DNA of 19,123 nt from JAXHTY01 sp034189225 (GTDB lineage: Bacteria; Desulfobacterota; Desulfobacteria; Desulfobacterales; Desulfosudaceae). The stretch spans positions 1-19,123 of the forward strand of contig JAXHVL010000018.1 in NCBI GenBank assembly GCA_034189225.1, written 5' to 3'. Positions 1-6,788 of this stretch are shown here, piece by piece. The stretch's first letter is position 1; every line of letters starts with the position of its first letter. Both the position numbers and the translations under genes were made by a program. Under the pieces are notes generated by a model that was not told where the DNA came from, did not search any database, and saw only the letters and a program-made list of their open reading frames with translations.

Positions 1-157
1 GACACCAGTGTCCGTCCAGAAATTAGATATTTTGGTCGAGTTCAAGAAAGGCGAAAATTTTAACCGGAGGAATACTTTGCGTATTTTGAGGATTAAAATT
101 TGAGCCTGACGCAGAAATCGGACAAAATAGCAATTTATTGTTGGGCATTACTATTTT
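1..157. repeat. Long imperfect palindrome downstream of the response regulator
   Basis: This non-coding stretch is AT-rich and folds back on itself. The arm near 21-76 (containing GATATTTTGG and GAAAATTTTAACC) matches the reverse complement of the arm near 77-140 (GGATTAAAATTTGAGC and ACAAAATAGCAATTT) with small gaps, centred near 76. A second, sharper hairpin pairs AAAATAGCAAT (124-134) with ATTACTATTTT (147-157), 10 of 11 paired, and touches the stop codon of the regulator. Read on the minus strand it ends in a short T-rich run and could act as a weak terminator. The left end is cut by the window, so the true size is unknown. Dispersed-repeat status is inferred from form; no second copy is visible here. 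Confidence 0.55.
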
Positions 158-1550
158 ACTCCTCAATATCCAGCTTGTCAAGCCGGTATCGGAAGGAGCG
201 GAAGCTGATGCCGAGGAGTTCGGCGGCGCGGTGTTTGTTGCCGCCGCTGCATTCCAGTGCTTTGGCGAGGTAGGCCCGTTCGATGTCGGCGAGGATCTCG
301 TCGATGATGACGCCGTTGGCCACTTCGTCCAGGTCGAAGCGGCGGCCGGGGATACCTTCGATCCAGCGGCGCTTGTAGGTGGATATGGAAAGATTTTCCG
401 GCAGGATGATGTTGGTGGTGGACAGGGCCACGCTGCGTTCTATGAGGTTTTCCAGCTCGCGGACGTTGCCGGGGAAATCGTATTTTTCGAGCATATCCAT
501 GGCATAAGAGGAAAGCTTGGACACTTCCTTGCCCATTTCTTTTGAAAATTTCTCCACGAAAAAATGCGCAAGGGTCCGGATATCGCTTTTGCGCTCCCGC
601 AGGGGTGGCACGTTCATCTCGATTACATTCAACCGGTAAAACAGGTCTTCCCGAAATTGTCCCTGGATCACCTCATGGGAAAGGTCCTTGTTGGTGGCAG
701 TGAGAATCCGGGCATCCACGGAGATCTCCTCGGTGCCCCCCACCTGCTTGAAGGCGCCGTCCTGAACCACCCGCAGCAGTTTCACCTGAAGCGGCATACT
801 GAGCTCGCCGATTTCATCCAGAAAAATGGTCCCCTGGTGTGCCATGGTGAACAGCCCTTTTTTTTCGTAGGTGGCGCCGGTGAAAGAACCTTTTTTATGG
901 CCGAACAACTCGCTCTCCATGAGGTTTTCCGGAATCCCGCCGCAATTGACCACCACGAACGGCTTGTTCGCGCGGTCGCTCTGTTCGTGGATGGCCCGGG
1001 CGACAATCTCCTTGCCGGTACCGCTTTCGCCGGTGATCAGCACGCGCGTCCTGGTCTGGGCCACCTGCTTGATCATGTTGTAGATGTGCTTCATCTTGGG
1101 ATGACTGCCCACAATCCGGCTGAAATAGAGATTGTCCTCCAGGTTCTGTTCGATGGCCTGTTTTTCATGCTCAACGGTGCGCAGTTCAAGGGCCTTGGCA
1201 ATGGTTTCCTTGAGCTCTTCGGTGTCCAGGGGCTTGGGCACATAATCGTATGCCCCTTCGTTCATGGCTTCCACGGCAGTCTCGGTGGCGGAATAGGCGG
1301 AAATCATGATGACAACGGTATTATGATCGGCCTCTTTGGCGGCTTTGAGCACATCAATACCGGAGACATCCCTCAACCGGACATCACAGAGAACCATGTC
1401 GAATTTCATATCGCCGATCATCGAAATGGCCGTTCGCCCGTTTTCGGCGCAGGAAACCCCGTAATTTTCCCGGCTCAGCATCACATCGAGCAGCTCCCGC
1501 ATGCTCAGCTCGTCATCGACCACCAGAATCTGTGCTTTTCTTTCTGCCAT
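156..1550 (-). CDS. PilR-like sigma-54-dependent response regulator
   Basis: A 464-residue transcription activator of the NtrC family with three domains in order. The receiver domain (about 6-120) has acidic pair D12/D13, phospho-acceptor D56 and conserved K106. The AAA+ central domain (about 145-380) has Walker A GESGTGKE (174-181), the sigma-54 contact loop GSFTGA (221-226), Walker B TIFLDE (241-246) and arginines in FREDLFYRL. A Fis-type helix-turn-helix occupies about 422-464. When phosphorylated such proteins hydrolyse ATP to open sigma-54 promoters. The GSFTGA form of the loop and the C-terminal RSFRYRL resemble PilR, the pilin regulator, but no pilus gene or histidine kinase lies beside it, so the regulon cannot be named. 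An AAGGA precedes the ATG by about 8 nt. It lies about 100 bp downstream of pyrC on the same strand, separated by an inverted repeat, so it probably has its own promoter. Confidence 0.95.
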   Translation of the reverse strand: MAERKAQILVVDDELSMRELLDVMLSRENYGVSCAENGRTAISMIGDMKFDMVLCDVRLRDVSGIDVLKAAKEADHNTVVIMISAYSATETAVEAMNEGAYDYVPKPLDTEELKETIAKALELRTVEHEKQAIEQNLEDNLYFSRIVGSHPKMKHIYNMIKQVAQTRTRVLITGESGTGKEIVARAIHEQSDRANKPFVVVNCGGIPENLMESELFGHKKGSFTGATYEKKGLFTMAHQGTIFLDEIGELSMPLQVKLLRVVQDGAFKQVGGTEEISVDARILTATNKDLSHEVIQGQFREDLFYRLNVIEMNVPPLRERKSDIRTLAHFFVEKFSKEMGKEVSKLSSYAMDMLEKYDFPGNVRELENLIERSVALSTTNIILPENLSISTYKRRWIEGIPGRRFDLDEVANGVIIDEILADIERAYLAKALECSGGNKHRAAELLGISFRSFRYRLDKLDIEE

Positions 1551-1567
1551 ATTGTCATTCCTTTTCT

Positions 1568-1641
1568 AACCACAGACTACACGGAACAACCCGGGGATCA
1601 GCCCCTTCTTTTTCCGTGCTTTTCCGTGCCTTTCCGTGGTT
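1568..1641. repeat. Inverted repeat with tandem TTTCCGTG decamers
   Basis: The arm 1568-1586 (AACCACAGACTACACGGAA) is an imperfect inverted copy of 1622-1641 (TTCCGTGCCTTTCCGTGGTT). The right side also holds three tandem 10-bp units beginning TTTCCGTG at 1611, 1621 and 1631. Inside is a small GGGG-ATCAG-CCCC hairpin (1593-1605), followed on the plus strand by a pyrimidine-rich run. It fills the gap between pyrC and the response regulator. It looks like a dispersed palindromic repeat rather than a clean terminator, because on the transcribed minus strand no T-tract follows the stem. Confidence 0.55.
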
Positions 1642-1653
1642 CCCTGCAAACAA

Positions 1654-2952
1654 TCATGCAGTGCGGGCCGTGGTGCCATCAAACACCACCTGCCCGGCCA
1701 CGATGGTCATGGCCGCTCGGCCCGTAAGCTCCCAGCCATGAAAGGGGGTGTTTTTGCCCAGGGAAATAAACCGGTCCCGGTCCACGGTCCAGGCGGCATC
1801 GGGATCGATGATGGTTATATCGGCGATCGCGCCCTTTTCCAGGCCACTGTCAAGCCCCAGAATGCGGGCAGGCGCAGTGCTCATCATGATCACCAGCCGT
1901 TCCATCGAGATACCCCCCTCCTTCACCAGAGACAGGGAAAGCCCCAGCGATGTTTCAATGCCGCTGATTCCGTTTGCCGCGGCATCGAACTCGACTTCCT
2001 TTTCCAGCACCGAGTGAGGGGCGTGATCACAGGCGATCACATCGATGGTGCCGTCGGCGACCGCTTCCCGTACCGCCGCTCTGTCCGTCTCGGCCCGCAG
2101 TGGCGGGTTCACCTTGGCATTGGTATCGTAATTTTCCACCGCCTGATCCGTCAACATGAAAAAATGCGGGGCGGTTTCGGCCGTTACCGGCACCCCCCGA
2201 TCTTTTGCCGCCCGGATCAGCTGCACCGACTCCCTGGTGCTCACATGGGCAATATGCAGCGCCGCACCGGTCAACTCGCAAAGGGCGATATCCCGGGCCA
2301 CCATCACGCTTTCCGCGGCATTGGGGATACCGGGCAACCCCATCCGGGCGGCCACAATACCTTCATTCATCACCCCCCCGGCAATCAGGGACAACATCTC
2401 GCAATGGGAAATAACGGGCAGGCCGAAACCCCGGGCATATTCCATGGCCCGCCGCATGAGCTGGTCATTGGAGACGGGGTTGCCGTCATCCGACAATGCA
2501 ACGGCACCGGCGGCTTTTAAATCGCCATACTCGGAAAGCGCCTCGCCGGAAAGCCCGACGCTGATGGCCCCGACGGGATGAACCCGCACACCGACCCCCG
2601 AATTTTCGGCCTGCTGGCAGATAAACCGGCAGACCTGGGCCCGGTCATTCACCGGATCGGTGTTGGGCATGGGACACACCGCCGTAAAACCGCCGCTTGC
2701 CGCGGCCCGGCATCCCGTGGCGATGGTTTCCTTGTATTCGTGTCCCGGCTCCCGGAAATGCACGTGCATGTCGATCAGGCCGGGCACCACTACCCTGCCG
2801 GCGGCGTCAATCGTCCGGCTGATCCCATCATCGTAAGCCGTTGCGGCGTTATGGTCAACAATATCCAAAATCCTGCCATCGGCAACAATGATATCCTGCA
2901 CGCCGTCCAGATGCCCGGGGTCCACCACCCTGCCGCCATTAATCTTCAGCAT
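1654..2952 (-). CDS. pyrC: Dihydroorotase, class I (PyrC)
   Basis: Zinc amidohydrolase that interconverts carbamoyl-aspartate and dihydroorotate, the third step of pyrimidine synthesis in the cytoplasm. At 432 residues it has the length and motifs of the class I enzymes (Aquifex/Bacillus type) rather than the shorter E. coli class II form. The metal motif DMHVHFREPG gives H63 and H65. The class I bridging aspartate lies in LSDDGNP (D155/D156). H183 (ISHCE), H236 (HIAHVST) and D309 in ACDHAPH complete the site. The start codon lies inside the end of pyrB (14-bp overlap), with a GGGAGG about 8 nt upstream, so the two are translationally coupled. Class I dihydroorotases are known to assemble with aspartate carbamoyltransferase, which the gene pair here would allow. 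No lesions seen. Confidence 0.97.
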   Translation of the reverse strand: MLKINGGRVVDPGHLDGVQDIIVADGRILDIVDHNAATAYDDGISRTIDAAGRVVVPGLIDMHVHFREPGHEYKETIATGCRAAASGGFTAVCPMPNTDPVNDRAQVCRFICQQAENSGVGVRVHPVGAISVGLSGEALSEYGDLKAAGAVALSDDGNPVSNDQLMRRAMEYARGFGLPVISHCEMLSLIAGGVMNEGIVAARMGLPGIPNAAESVMVARDIALCELTGAALHIAHVSTRESVQLIRAAKDRGVPVTAETAPHFFMLTDQAVENYDTNAKVNPPLRAETDRAAVREAVADGTIDVIACDHAPHSVLEKEVEFDAAANGISGIETSLGLSLSLVKEGGISMERLVIMMSTAPARILGLDSGLEKGAIADITIIDPDAAWTVDRDRFISLGKNTPFHGWELTGRAAMTIVAGQVVFDGTTARTA

Positions 2953-3874
2953 GTCGCTGACCTCCCATCATCAGAAAAAACAATGCCATACGGACCGCCA
3001 CCCCGTTTTCCACCTGGTCCAGGATTAACGAAAACTCACCATCCGCCACGTCAGGAGAAATCTCCACCCCCCGGTTCAGCGGCCCTGGATGCATTATCAA
3101 TACATCGCTGCGGGCATTTTTCAGTTTGGCCGCATTCAGCCCGTATACTTTGGCGTATTCCCGGGGGGTTGAAAACAAAAAGGCGGCTTTTCGTTCATTC
3201 TGGATACGCAGCATCATGATCACGTCGGCATCCGCAATGGCCGCTTCCATGTTGTGCGTCACGTCCACATCAAAGGCCTCAATCCCCCTGGGAATCATGG
3301 TGGGCGGCGCTGCGACCACCACACTTGCGCCCATTCGCGTGAATCCCTCCATGTTGGAACGGGCCACACGGCTCCTGGCGATATCACCGATAATAGCCAG
3401 CCGCAGGCCGCGGATATCACCTTTTTTTTCCATCACCGTCATCATGTCAAGCAGCGCCTGGGTCGGATGAGCGTGCATGCCGTCGCCGGCATTGATCACC
3501 GGCACCCCCACGTGCCGGGCCACCAGATGCGGAGCGCCGGCTGAAGAATGGCGGATAACGATCACGTCCGGCTGCATCACCTCAAGGTTCCGCACCGTAT
3601 CGATGAGGGTTTCCCCTTTGACGATGCTGCTGGAGCCGGCGGATATGGAAACGGCATCTGCGCTGAGCCGCTTGGCGGCCAGGTCAAAGGAAACTTTCGT
3701 GCGGGTGCTGGGTTCATAAAAAAAATTGACGATAGTTTTGCCCCGAAGCGTGGGCACCTTTTTCACGGGCCGTTTTGAAATTTCCTTCATCTTCTGGGCG
3801 GTGTCCAGAATAAGCCGTATATCCCCATCCGAAAGAGACGGGATATCCAGAACATCTCTTGTAGAAAGCCCCAT
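2939..3874 (-). CDS. pyrB: Aspartate carbamoyltransferase catalytic chain
   Basis: Condenses carbamoyl phosphate with aspartate, the committed step of pyrimidine synthesis. The 311-residue protein has the normal catalytic-chain length. The carbamoyl-phosphate loop is EPSTRTKVSF (54-63), with STRTK where many enzymes have STRTR. The mobile-loop lysine is K86 in SSIVKGET, HPTQALLD spans 136-143, and HPGPLNRGVE (262-271) is the aspartate-side motif. GGGAGG sits 5 nt before the ATG. No regulatory-chain gene pyrI is adjacent; with a class I pyrC overlapping downstream, a PyrB-PyrC complex is the likelier arrangement. The 76-bp gap to lepB contains one copy of the 32-bp repeat described separately. 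No PyrR-type attenuator could be made out. Confidence 0.97.
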   Translation of the reverse strand: MGLSTRDVLDIPSLSDGDIRLILDTAQKMKEISKRPVKKVPTLRGKTIVNFFYEPSTRTKVSFDLAAKRLSADAVSISAGSSSIVKGETLIDTVRNLEVMQPDVIVIRHSSAGAPHLVARHVGVPVINAGDGMHAHPTQALLDMMTVMEKKGDIRGLRLAIIGDIARSRVARSNMEGFTRMGASVVVAAPPTMIPRGIEAFDVDVTHNMEAAIADADVIMMLRIQNERKAAFLFSTPREYAKVYGLNAAKLKNARSDVLIMHPGPLNRGVEISPDVADGEFSLILDQVENGVAVRMALFFLMMGGQRHAED

Positions 3875-3886
3875 GGGCGCCTCCCA

Positions 3887-3918
3887 TTTATTCAGTCAAT
3901 AAGACATGGTCCTCTGGG
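3887..3918 (-). repeat. 32-bp dispersed repeat, copy 1 (upstream of pyrB)
   Basis: On the plus strand this reads from TTTATTCAGTCAATAA to TGGTCCTCTGGG. It matches the reverse complement of 17024-17055 at 30 of 32 positions. The part TTTATT-CAGTC-AATAAA is itself a small perfect hairpin. It ends 12 bp before the pyrB start codon, and in the direction of pyrB it has the same orientation as the other copy has relative to tRNA-Leu. Function unknown. Confidence 0.7.
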
Positions 3919-3950
3919 GTCGAATATTCACCATTGCTTGCCTGAAACCC

Positions 3951-4610
3951 CTAATGCAATACATCCCCCAGCCGTCCCCAGCGTACGTAATCGAGGGGCG
4001 ATGCCGCGCCGCTATTCCAGGACCAGTAGATGATAAACGCCTTGCCGCGGACCGCCTGAAGATCCACGAATCCCCAGAACCGGCTGTCATGGCTGTTATC
4101 CCGGTTATCCCCCATGACGAACAACTTGCCGGGCGGCACTTTAACCGGCGCCATTCCGCCCCGGCGCCCACGTGTCTCCTGGTAAATGGCATAATCTTCG
4201 GTCATCCGGTGACCATTGACATACACATCCCTGCCCTTCATGGCCACGATATCGCCCCCCACGCCGATAACCCGTTTGATAAAATCCTTGTCCGGGTCCT
4301 CGGGATACTTGAAAACGATGATATCGCCCCGCTGGGGGGTATCACCCGGATAAACCGGGATATTTAAAAACGGAATATCAAGACCGTAAACAAATTTGTT
4401 CACCAGAATATGATCGCCCACCCGAAGGGTGGGAATCATTGATCCCGAGGGTATCTTGAATGCCTGGACAATGAACGTTCGTATCAAAAGAGCCAGCAGC
4501 ACCGCCACCAGAATCGCTTCGACATTTTCCCGGACCGCGCTTTTTTTTCCGTCTTCTTCAGCCGTGTCTTTTTGTGCCCTTTTTTCTTCTGTTTTCAATC
4601 TTTTCAGCAC
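3951..4610 (-). CDS. lepB: Signal peptidase I
   Basis: Membrane serine protease that removes signal peptides from exported proteins on the outer face of the inner membrane. A charged cytoplasmic leader (1-29) precedes one transmembrane helix (about 30-49). The nucleophile is S57 in PSGSMIPTL and the general base is K112 in KRVIGVGGD. The conserved box GDNRDNSHDSRFWG lies at 167-180. At 219 residues it is a normal single-anchor length. The start is GTG; an in-frame TGA two codons upstream forbids anything longer, while a TTG at codon 5 is an alternative. It is the middle gene of a minus-strand series: M23 peptidase upstream (separated by a palindromic element) and pyrB 76 bp downstream. The immediate upstream DNA is largely the repeat, so its promoter must be in or beside that element. 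Confidence 0.95.
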   Translation of the reverse strand: MLKRLKTEEKRAQKDTAEEDGKKSAVRENVEAILVAVLLALLIRTFIVQAFKIPSGSMIPTLRVGDHILVNKFVYGLDIPFLNIPVYPGDTPQRGDIIVFKYPEDPDKDFIKRVIGVGGDIVAMKGRDVYVNGHRMTEDYAIYQETRGRRGGMAPVKVPPGKLFVMGDNRDNSHDSRFWGFVDLQAVRGKAFIIYWSWNSGAASPLDYVRWGRLGDVLH

Positions 4611-4653
4611 CTCTCATGTTTGCTGCCCCGGCGCCGTATACGCTGTATATCTT

Positions 4654-4812
4654 AGGGTTCGTCACAGAATAAGTTGGGCAAATTTGGCGCCGGAATTTTT
4701 TCCGTCTTCGAGGCGCGAGGAGGGAGAATAGCAAGCTATTTGACCGACGCAGCAACAAAGAAGACGGGAAAAAGAACAAGCCAACTGTTCAAGTTATTCT
4801 GTTACGAACCCT
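4654..4812. repeat. 159-bp MITE-like palindrome between lepB and the M23 gene
   Basis: The ends are inverted repeats: AGGGTTCGTCACAGAATAA (4654-4672) pairs with TTATTCTGTTACGAACCCT (4794-4812) at 18 of 19 positions. Inside, TTTTTTCCGTCTTC on the left matches the complement of GAAGACGGGAAAAA on the right. The exact centre is a perfect AATAGC-AA-GCTATT hairpin (4727-4740). The whole unit can thus fold as one long interrupted stem. A TTA triplet flanks both ends and might be a 3-bp target duplication or part of the inverted repeat. It has no coding capacity. The form fits a non-autonomous mobile element or a REP/BIME-like structure; which of these is inference. Confidence 0.75.
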
Positions 4813-4861
4813 TACCGCCCGAACATTACCTGTCCACATTTTCTGACAAGAAACAGACGAA

Positions 4862-6229
4862 TTACGGCATCCCTTCACGGGATGCAACGGCGTCAATTTT
4901 CGATGTAATATTATTGGTAATCCATGTGGCATCCCACCATTCAACGGGATTGACAAAGGTATGGTCCACGATCATACCGAAATGAAGGTGATCACCGGCG
5001 GCAAGCCCCGATGTCCCGGTTCGCCCGATAGTCTCCCCCTTTTCCACCATCTGCCCGCTTGTCACGTCAACCTGATTCAAATGGGAATACATGCTGAACA
5101 ATCCGAACCCGTGATCGATGATGACTGTCCGCCCGAAGATACCGATCCTGTCCCCGAAAATCACCCGGCCACTGTTGGCCGCGGGAATATCCGAATTGGC
5201 ATAAGATGCCAGATCAATCCCCATATGCGTCGCTTCGTCTATCTTCCGGTCATTGTAAAAATAATCCCGGTGATCCGCAAAGCTGGCCCTGCGGGCCGAA
5301 TTGGGCAGCCTGACAAAATCGCCGCCCCAATGCAGGGTCGGGGCCGTGTCCTGACACACCTCGCGAACCCTGGCCATATTTTCCTTTCGCAAGCCGGAAT
5401 TGATGGCCACAAACTTTTCCACCAGCGTATCATAGGTATCTTGCAGCTGGAATTCCGGCATTTTCATATTTAAAAACCGATCGGAAATATTGAGACGGTC
5501 CTTTTTGAACGGCTTTGATTTGATTAAATAATAAAATCCGCCCACGCCGGTGTTGCCGGCCCGGTCCGTCGCACTGACGCTGATTTTCGTATCTTTTCCC
5601 TGATCATGCCGCAACGCAAAAAACGCCAGATGAATCGAGCTGTCGGAAAACCGCCCGGCATAACCGGGATAAAACTCTTGCCCAACCTTCACGCCGTTCC
5701 GGGTTTCGGTTTCTGAAACCCGGTAAATCACCAGCCCTCCCCCTCCCTGGTTGATATAATGATGGCGACTGAGCACCTGGACATCGGGACGCCGGGTGTC
5801 AATGGTCACGTCTTTTTCGATATAGGTGCGGTTGCCGTGCATCCATCCCCGCCAGGAATGGTCGCGGGCCACAATGCGGAGCATGGCGGTACCGTCTTCT
5901 ATGCCCAGTTCCGCCGGGTCGATCTGAACCGTCAGTGTTTCGTCAAGTCCTTCCGCCGGGGGATACGCCCGGTCCACCAGCGTATACTCTTCTCCGCCGG
6001 TAAGCAGGCCGATCCAAACGCTCTTTACCCCGCTCTTCGCATCGCTCACGCGTACTGTAAAGGTGGTATCGGGCCCGATAAATTCATTAAAACCGGAAAA
6101 TTCCACCGCCGGGTCCGTCCCCTCCATATTCACCGCAACACAATATATACCGGCCACGAGCATTACGCTCAGCAAGCCCCCCAAAACGACTCGCCTGAAC
6201 CGTTTTTTCCCGGTTTTATCTTTCCGCAA
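4862..6229 (-). CDS. Membrane-anchored M23 (LytM) metallopeptidase
   Basis: Zinc endopeptidase family that cuts peptidoglycan cross-bridges, or activates amidases when degenerate. I start it at TTG 6229 (455 residues), because GGAGG lies 6 nt upstream and the product then opens with a basic segment (RKDKTGKKRFRR) and one transmembrane helix (about 14-34), as expected for an inner-membrane anchor. The open frame continues to an ATG at 6331, but those extra 34 codons run mostly through an inserted repeat. A large periplasmic region (about 35-320) precedes the M23 domain. The zinc motifs are intact: HMGID (H335, D339), YSHL (H383) and DHLHFG (H414, H416), so catalysis is likely. It is divergent from kdsA, and the next gene downstream is lepB, about 250 bp away. 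The substrate is not readable from sequence. Confidence 0.9.
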   Translation of the reverse strand: MRKDKTGKKRFRRVVLGGLLSVMLVAGIYCVAVNMEGTDPAVEFSGFNEFIGPDTTFTVRVSDAKSGVKSVWIGLLTGGEEYTLVDRAYPPAEGLDETLTVQIDPAELGIEDGTAMLRIVARDHSWRGWMHGNRTYIEKDVTIDTRRPDVQVLSRHHYINQGGGGLVIYRVSETETRNGVKVGQEFYPGYAGRFSDSSIHLAFFALRHDQGKDTKISVSATDRAGNTGVGGFYYLIKSKPFKKDRLNISDRFLNMKMPEFQLQDTYDTLVEKFVAINSGLRKENMARVREVCQDTAPTLHWGGDFVRLPNSARRASFADHRDYFYNDRKIDEATHMGIDLASYANSDIPAANSGRVIFGDRIGIFGRTVIIDHGFGLFSMYSHLNQVDVTSGQMVEKGETIGRTGTSGLAAGDHLHFGMIVDHTFVNPVEWWDATWITNNITSKIDAVASREGMP

Positions 6230-6235
6230 GGCAGA

Positions 6236-6240
6236 CCTCC
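6236..6240 (-). promoter_or_regulatory. Shine-Dalgarno deciding the TTG start of the M23 gene
   Basis: On the minus strand GGAGG (6240 down to 6236) is followed by 6 nt and then TTG (6229-6227). No comparable site precedes the ATG at 6331, which lies in a repeat. Confidence 0.7.
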
Positions 6241-6268
6241 ATTGTGAATTTTCCCTGTTGTATTGCCT

Positions 6269-6590
6269 GACGGCTTCGTAAAAAGCTTCCAACCCCGCCG
6301 CGGCGTTTTTGCAGTAAGTAACGCTCGCCATGGCTTCAAAATCGTTATCGAATCATAACTTATCGATATCGATTTCGATACCGATTTCGGATCGAGTTCC
6401 TTGGAAGTCCAATTTCTTTGTTGCGCTGCATCTCTCGTCATGTCACGTACGATGTAGGGGCGAACCTTGTGTTCGCCCTCTGATCGGGCGAACACAAGGT
6501 TCGCCCCTACAGAACATTCCTCGAGATTTGCGCGCCTCGAACTCGAACTTTTTACTTTGCCGTCCCAAAATGACTTTTTACGAGACCATC
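6269..6590. mobile_element. 322-bp MITE-like insertion with target-site duplication
   Basis: The ends GACGGCTTCGTAAAAAG (6269-6285) and CTTTTTACGAGACCATC (6574-6590) are inverted repeats, 14 of 17 paired. ATTGCCTGA occurs on both sides (6262-6270 and 6591-6599); allowing for the two bases shared with the terminus this is a 7-9 bp target duplication. The interior has no credible gene. It contains a CGATATCGATTTCGATACC-type run near 6360-6395 and a perfect 25-bp palindrome. Together these support a non-autonomous transposable element moved by a transposase encoded elsewhere. It lies about 30 bp upstream of the M23 start codon and about 200 bp upstream of kdsA. Confidence 0.75.
6454..6510. repeat. 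Perfect 25-bp palindrome nested in the insertion
   Basis: The left arm 6454-6478 begins GTAGGGGCGAACC. The right arm 6486-6510 is its exact reverse complement, ending GGTTCGCCCCTAC. The loop is TCTGATC. No mismatch occurs in 25 pairs. GTAGGGGCG-type palindromes are typical of REP-like sequences mobilised by IS200/IS605-related (RAYT) transposases; that link is from general knowledge, and no such gene is in this window. Confidence 0.85.
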
Positions 6591-6740
6591 ATTGCCTGAA
6601 CCGTGAGTTTTCCCTCATGAATAAAAGGGAATTGACAATTTGATCATCTTTATCAGGGAATGGGCTGATGTTCAAGCTTTAACCCCCCCGGCCGCATAAA
6701 AAACAAAAATTTCCCGCCGTGGCCGGAACGGCGATCCGTC

Positions 6741-6769
6741 TTGACTTTAAACGCACCGCGCGGTACAAA
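6741..6769 (+). promoter_or_regulatory. Candidate sigma-70 promoter for kdsA
   Basis: TTGACT (6741-6746), a 17-bp spacer and TACAAA (6764-6769) form a moderate -35/-10 pair just before the kdsA start, implying a very short leader. An alternative TTGACA lies at 6632-6637 but has no good -10 at the right distance. The rest of 6600-6788 shows nothing else I can name. Confidence 0.35.
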
Positions 6770-6788
6770 TTCAATAAAAAGGAATATT

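Larger units (their letters stand above)
6244..6615. promoter_or_regulatory. Split 13-bp direct repeats, candidate operator pair
   Basis: GTGAATTTTCCCT (6244-6256) and GTGAGTTTTCCCT (6603-6615) agree at 12 of 13 positions. If the inserted element and one copy of its target duplication are removed, they would lie 17 bp apart, a 30-bp period or about three helical turns. They sit between the M23 gene and divergent kdsA, so a shared regulator site is possible. This is inference from spacing only. Confidence 0.3.

Noticed and set aside
1593..1605. GGGG-ATCAG-CCCC as pyrC terminator
   Set aside because: On the minus strand, where pyrC is transcribed, no T-run follows; it has a pyrimidine tail only on the untranscribed strand.
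564..1727. 387-codon open frame antisense to the response regulator
   Set aside because: The opposite strand encodes a regulator with all domains and motifs intact; the antisense product is a His/Gly/Pro-rich composition typical of a shadow frame.
1636..2520. 294-codon open frame antisense to pyrC
   Set aside because: pyrC is complete with all metal ligands; the antisense frame shows no recognisable domain.
6169..6495. 108-codon frame across the insertion and the M23 start region
   Set aside because: It straddles the repeat boundary and the real M23 N terminus, so it arose by insertion and has no coding signature.
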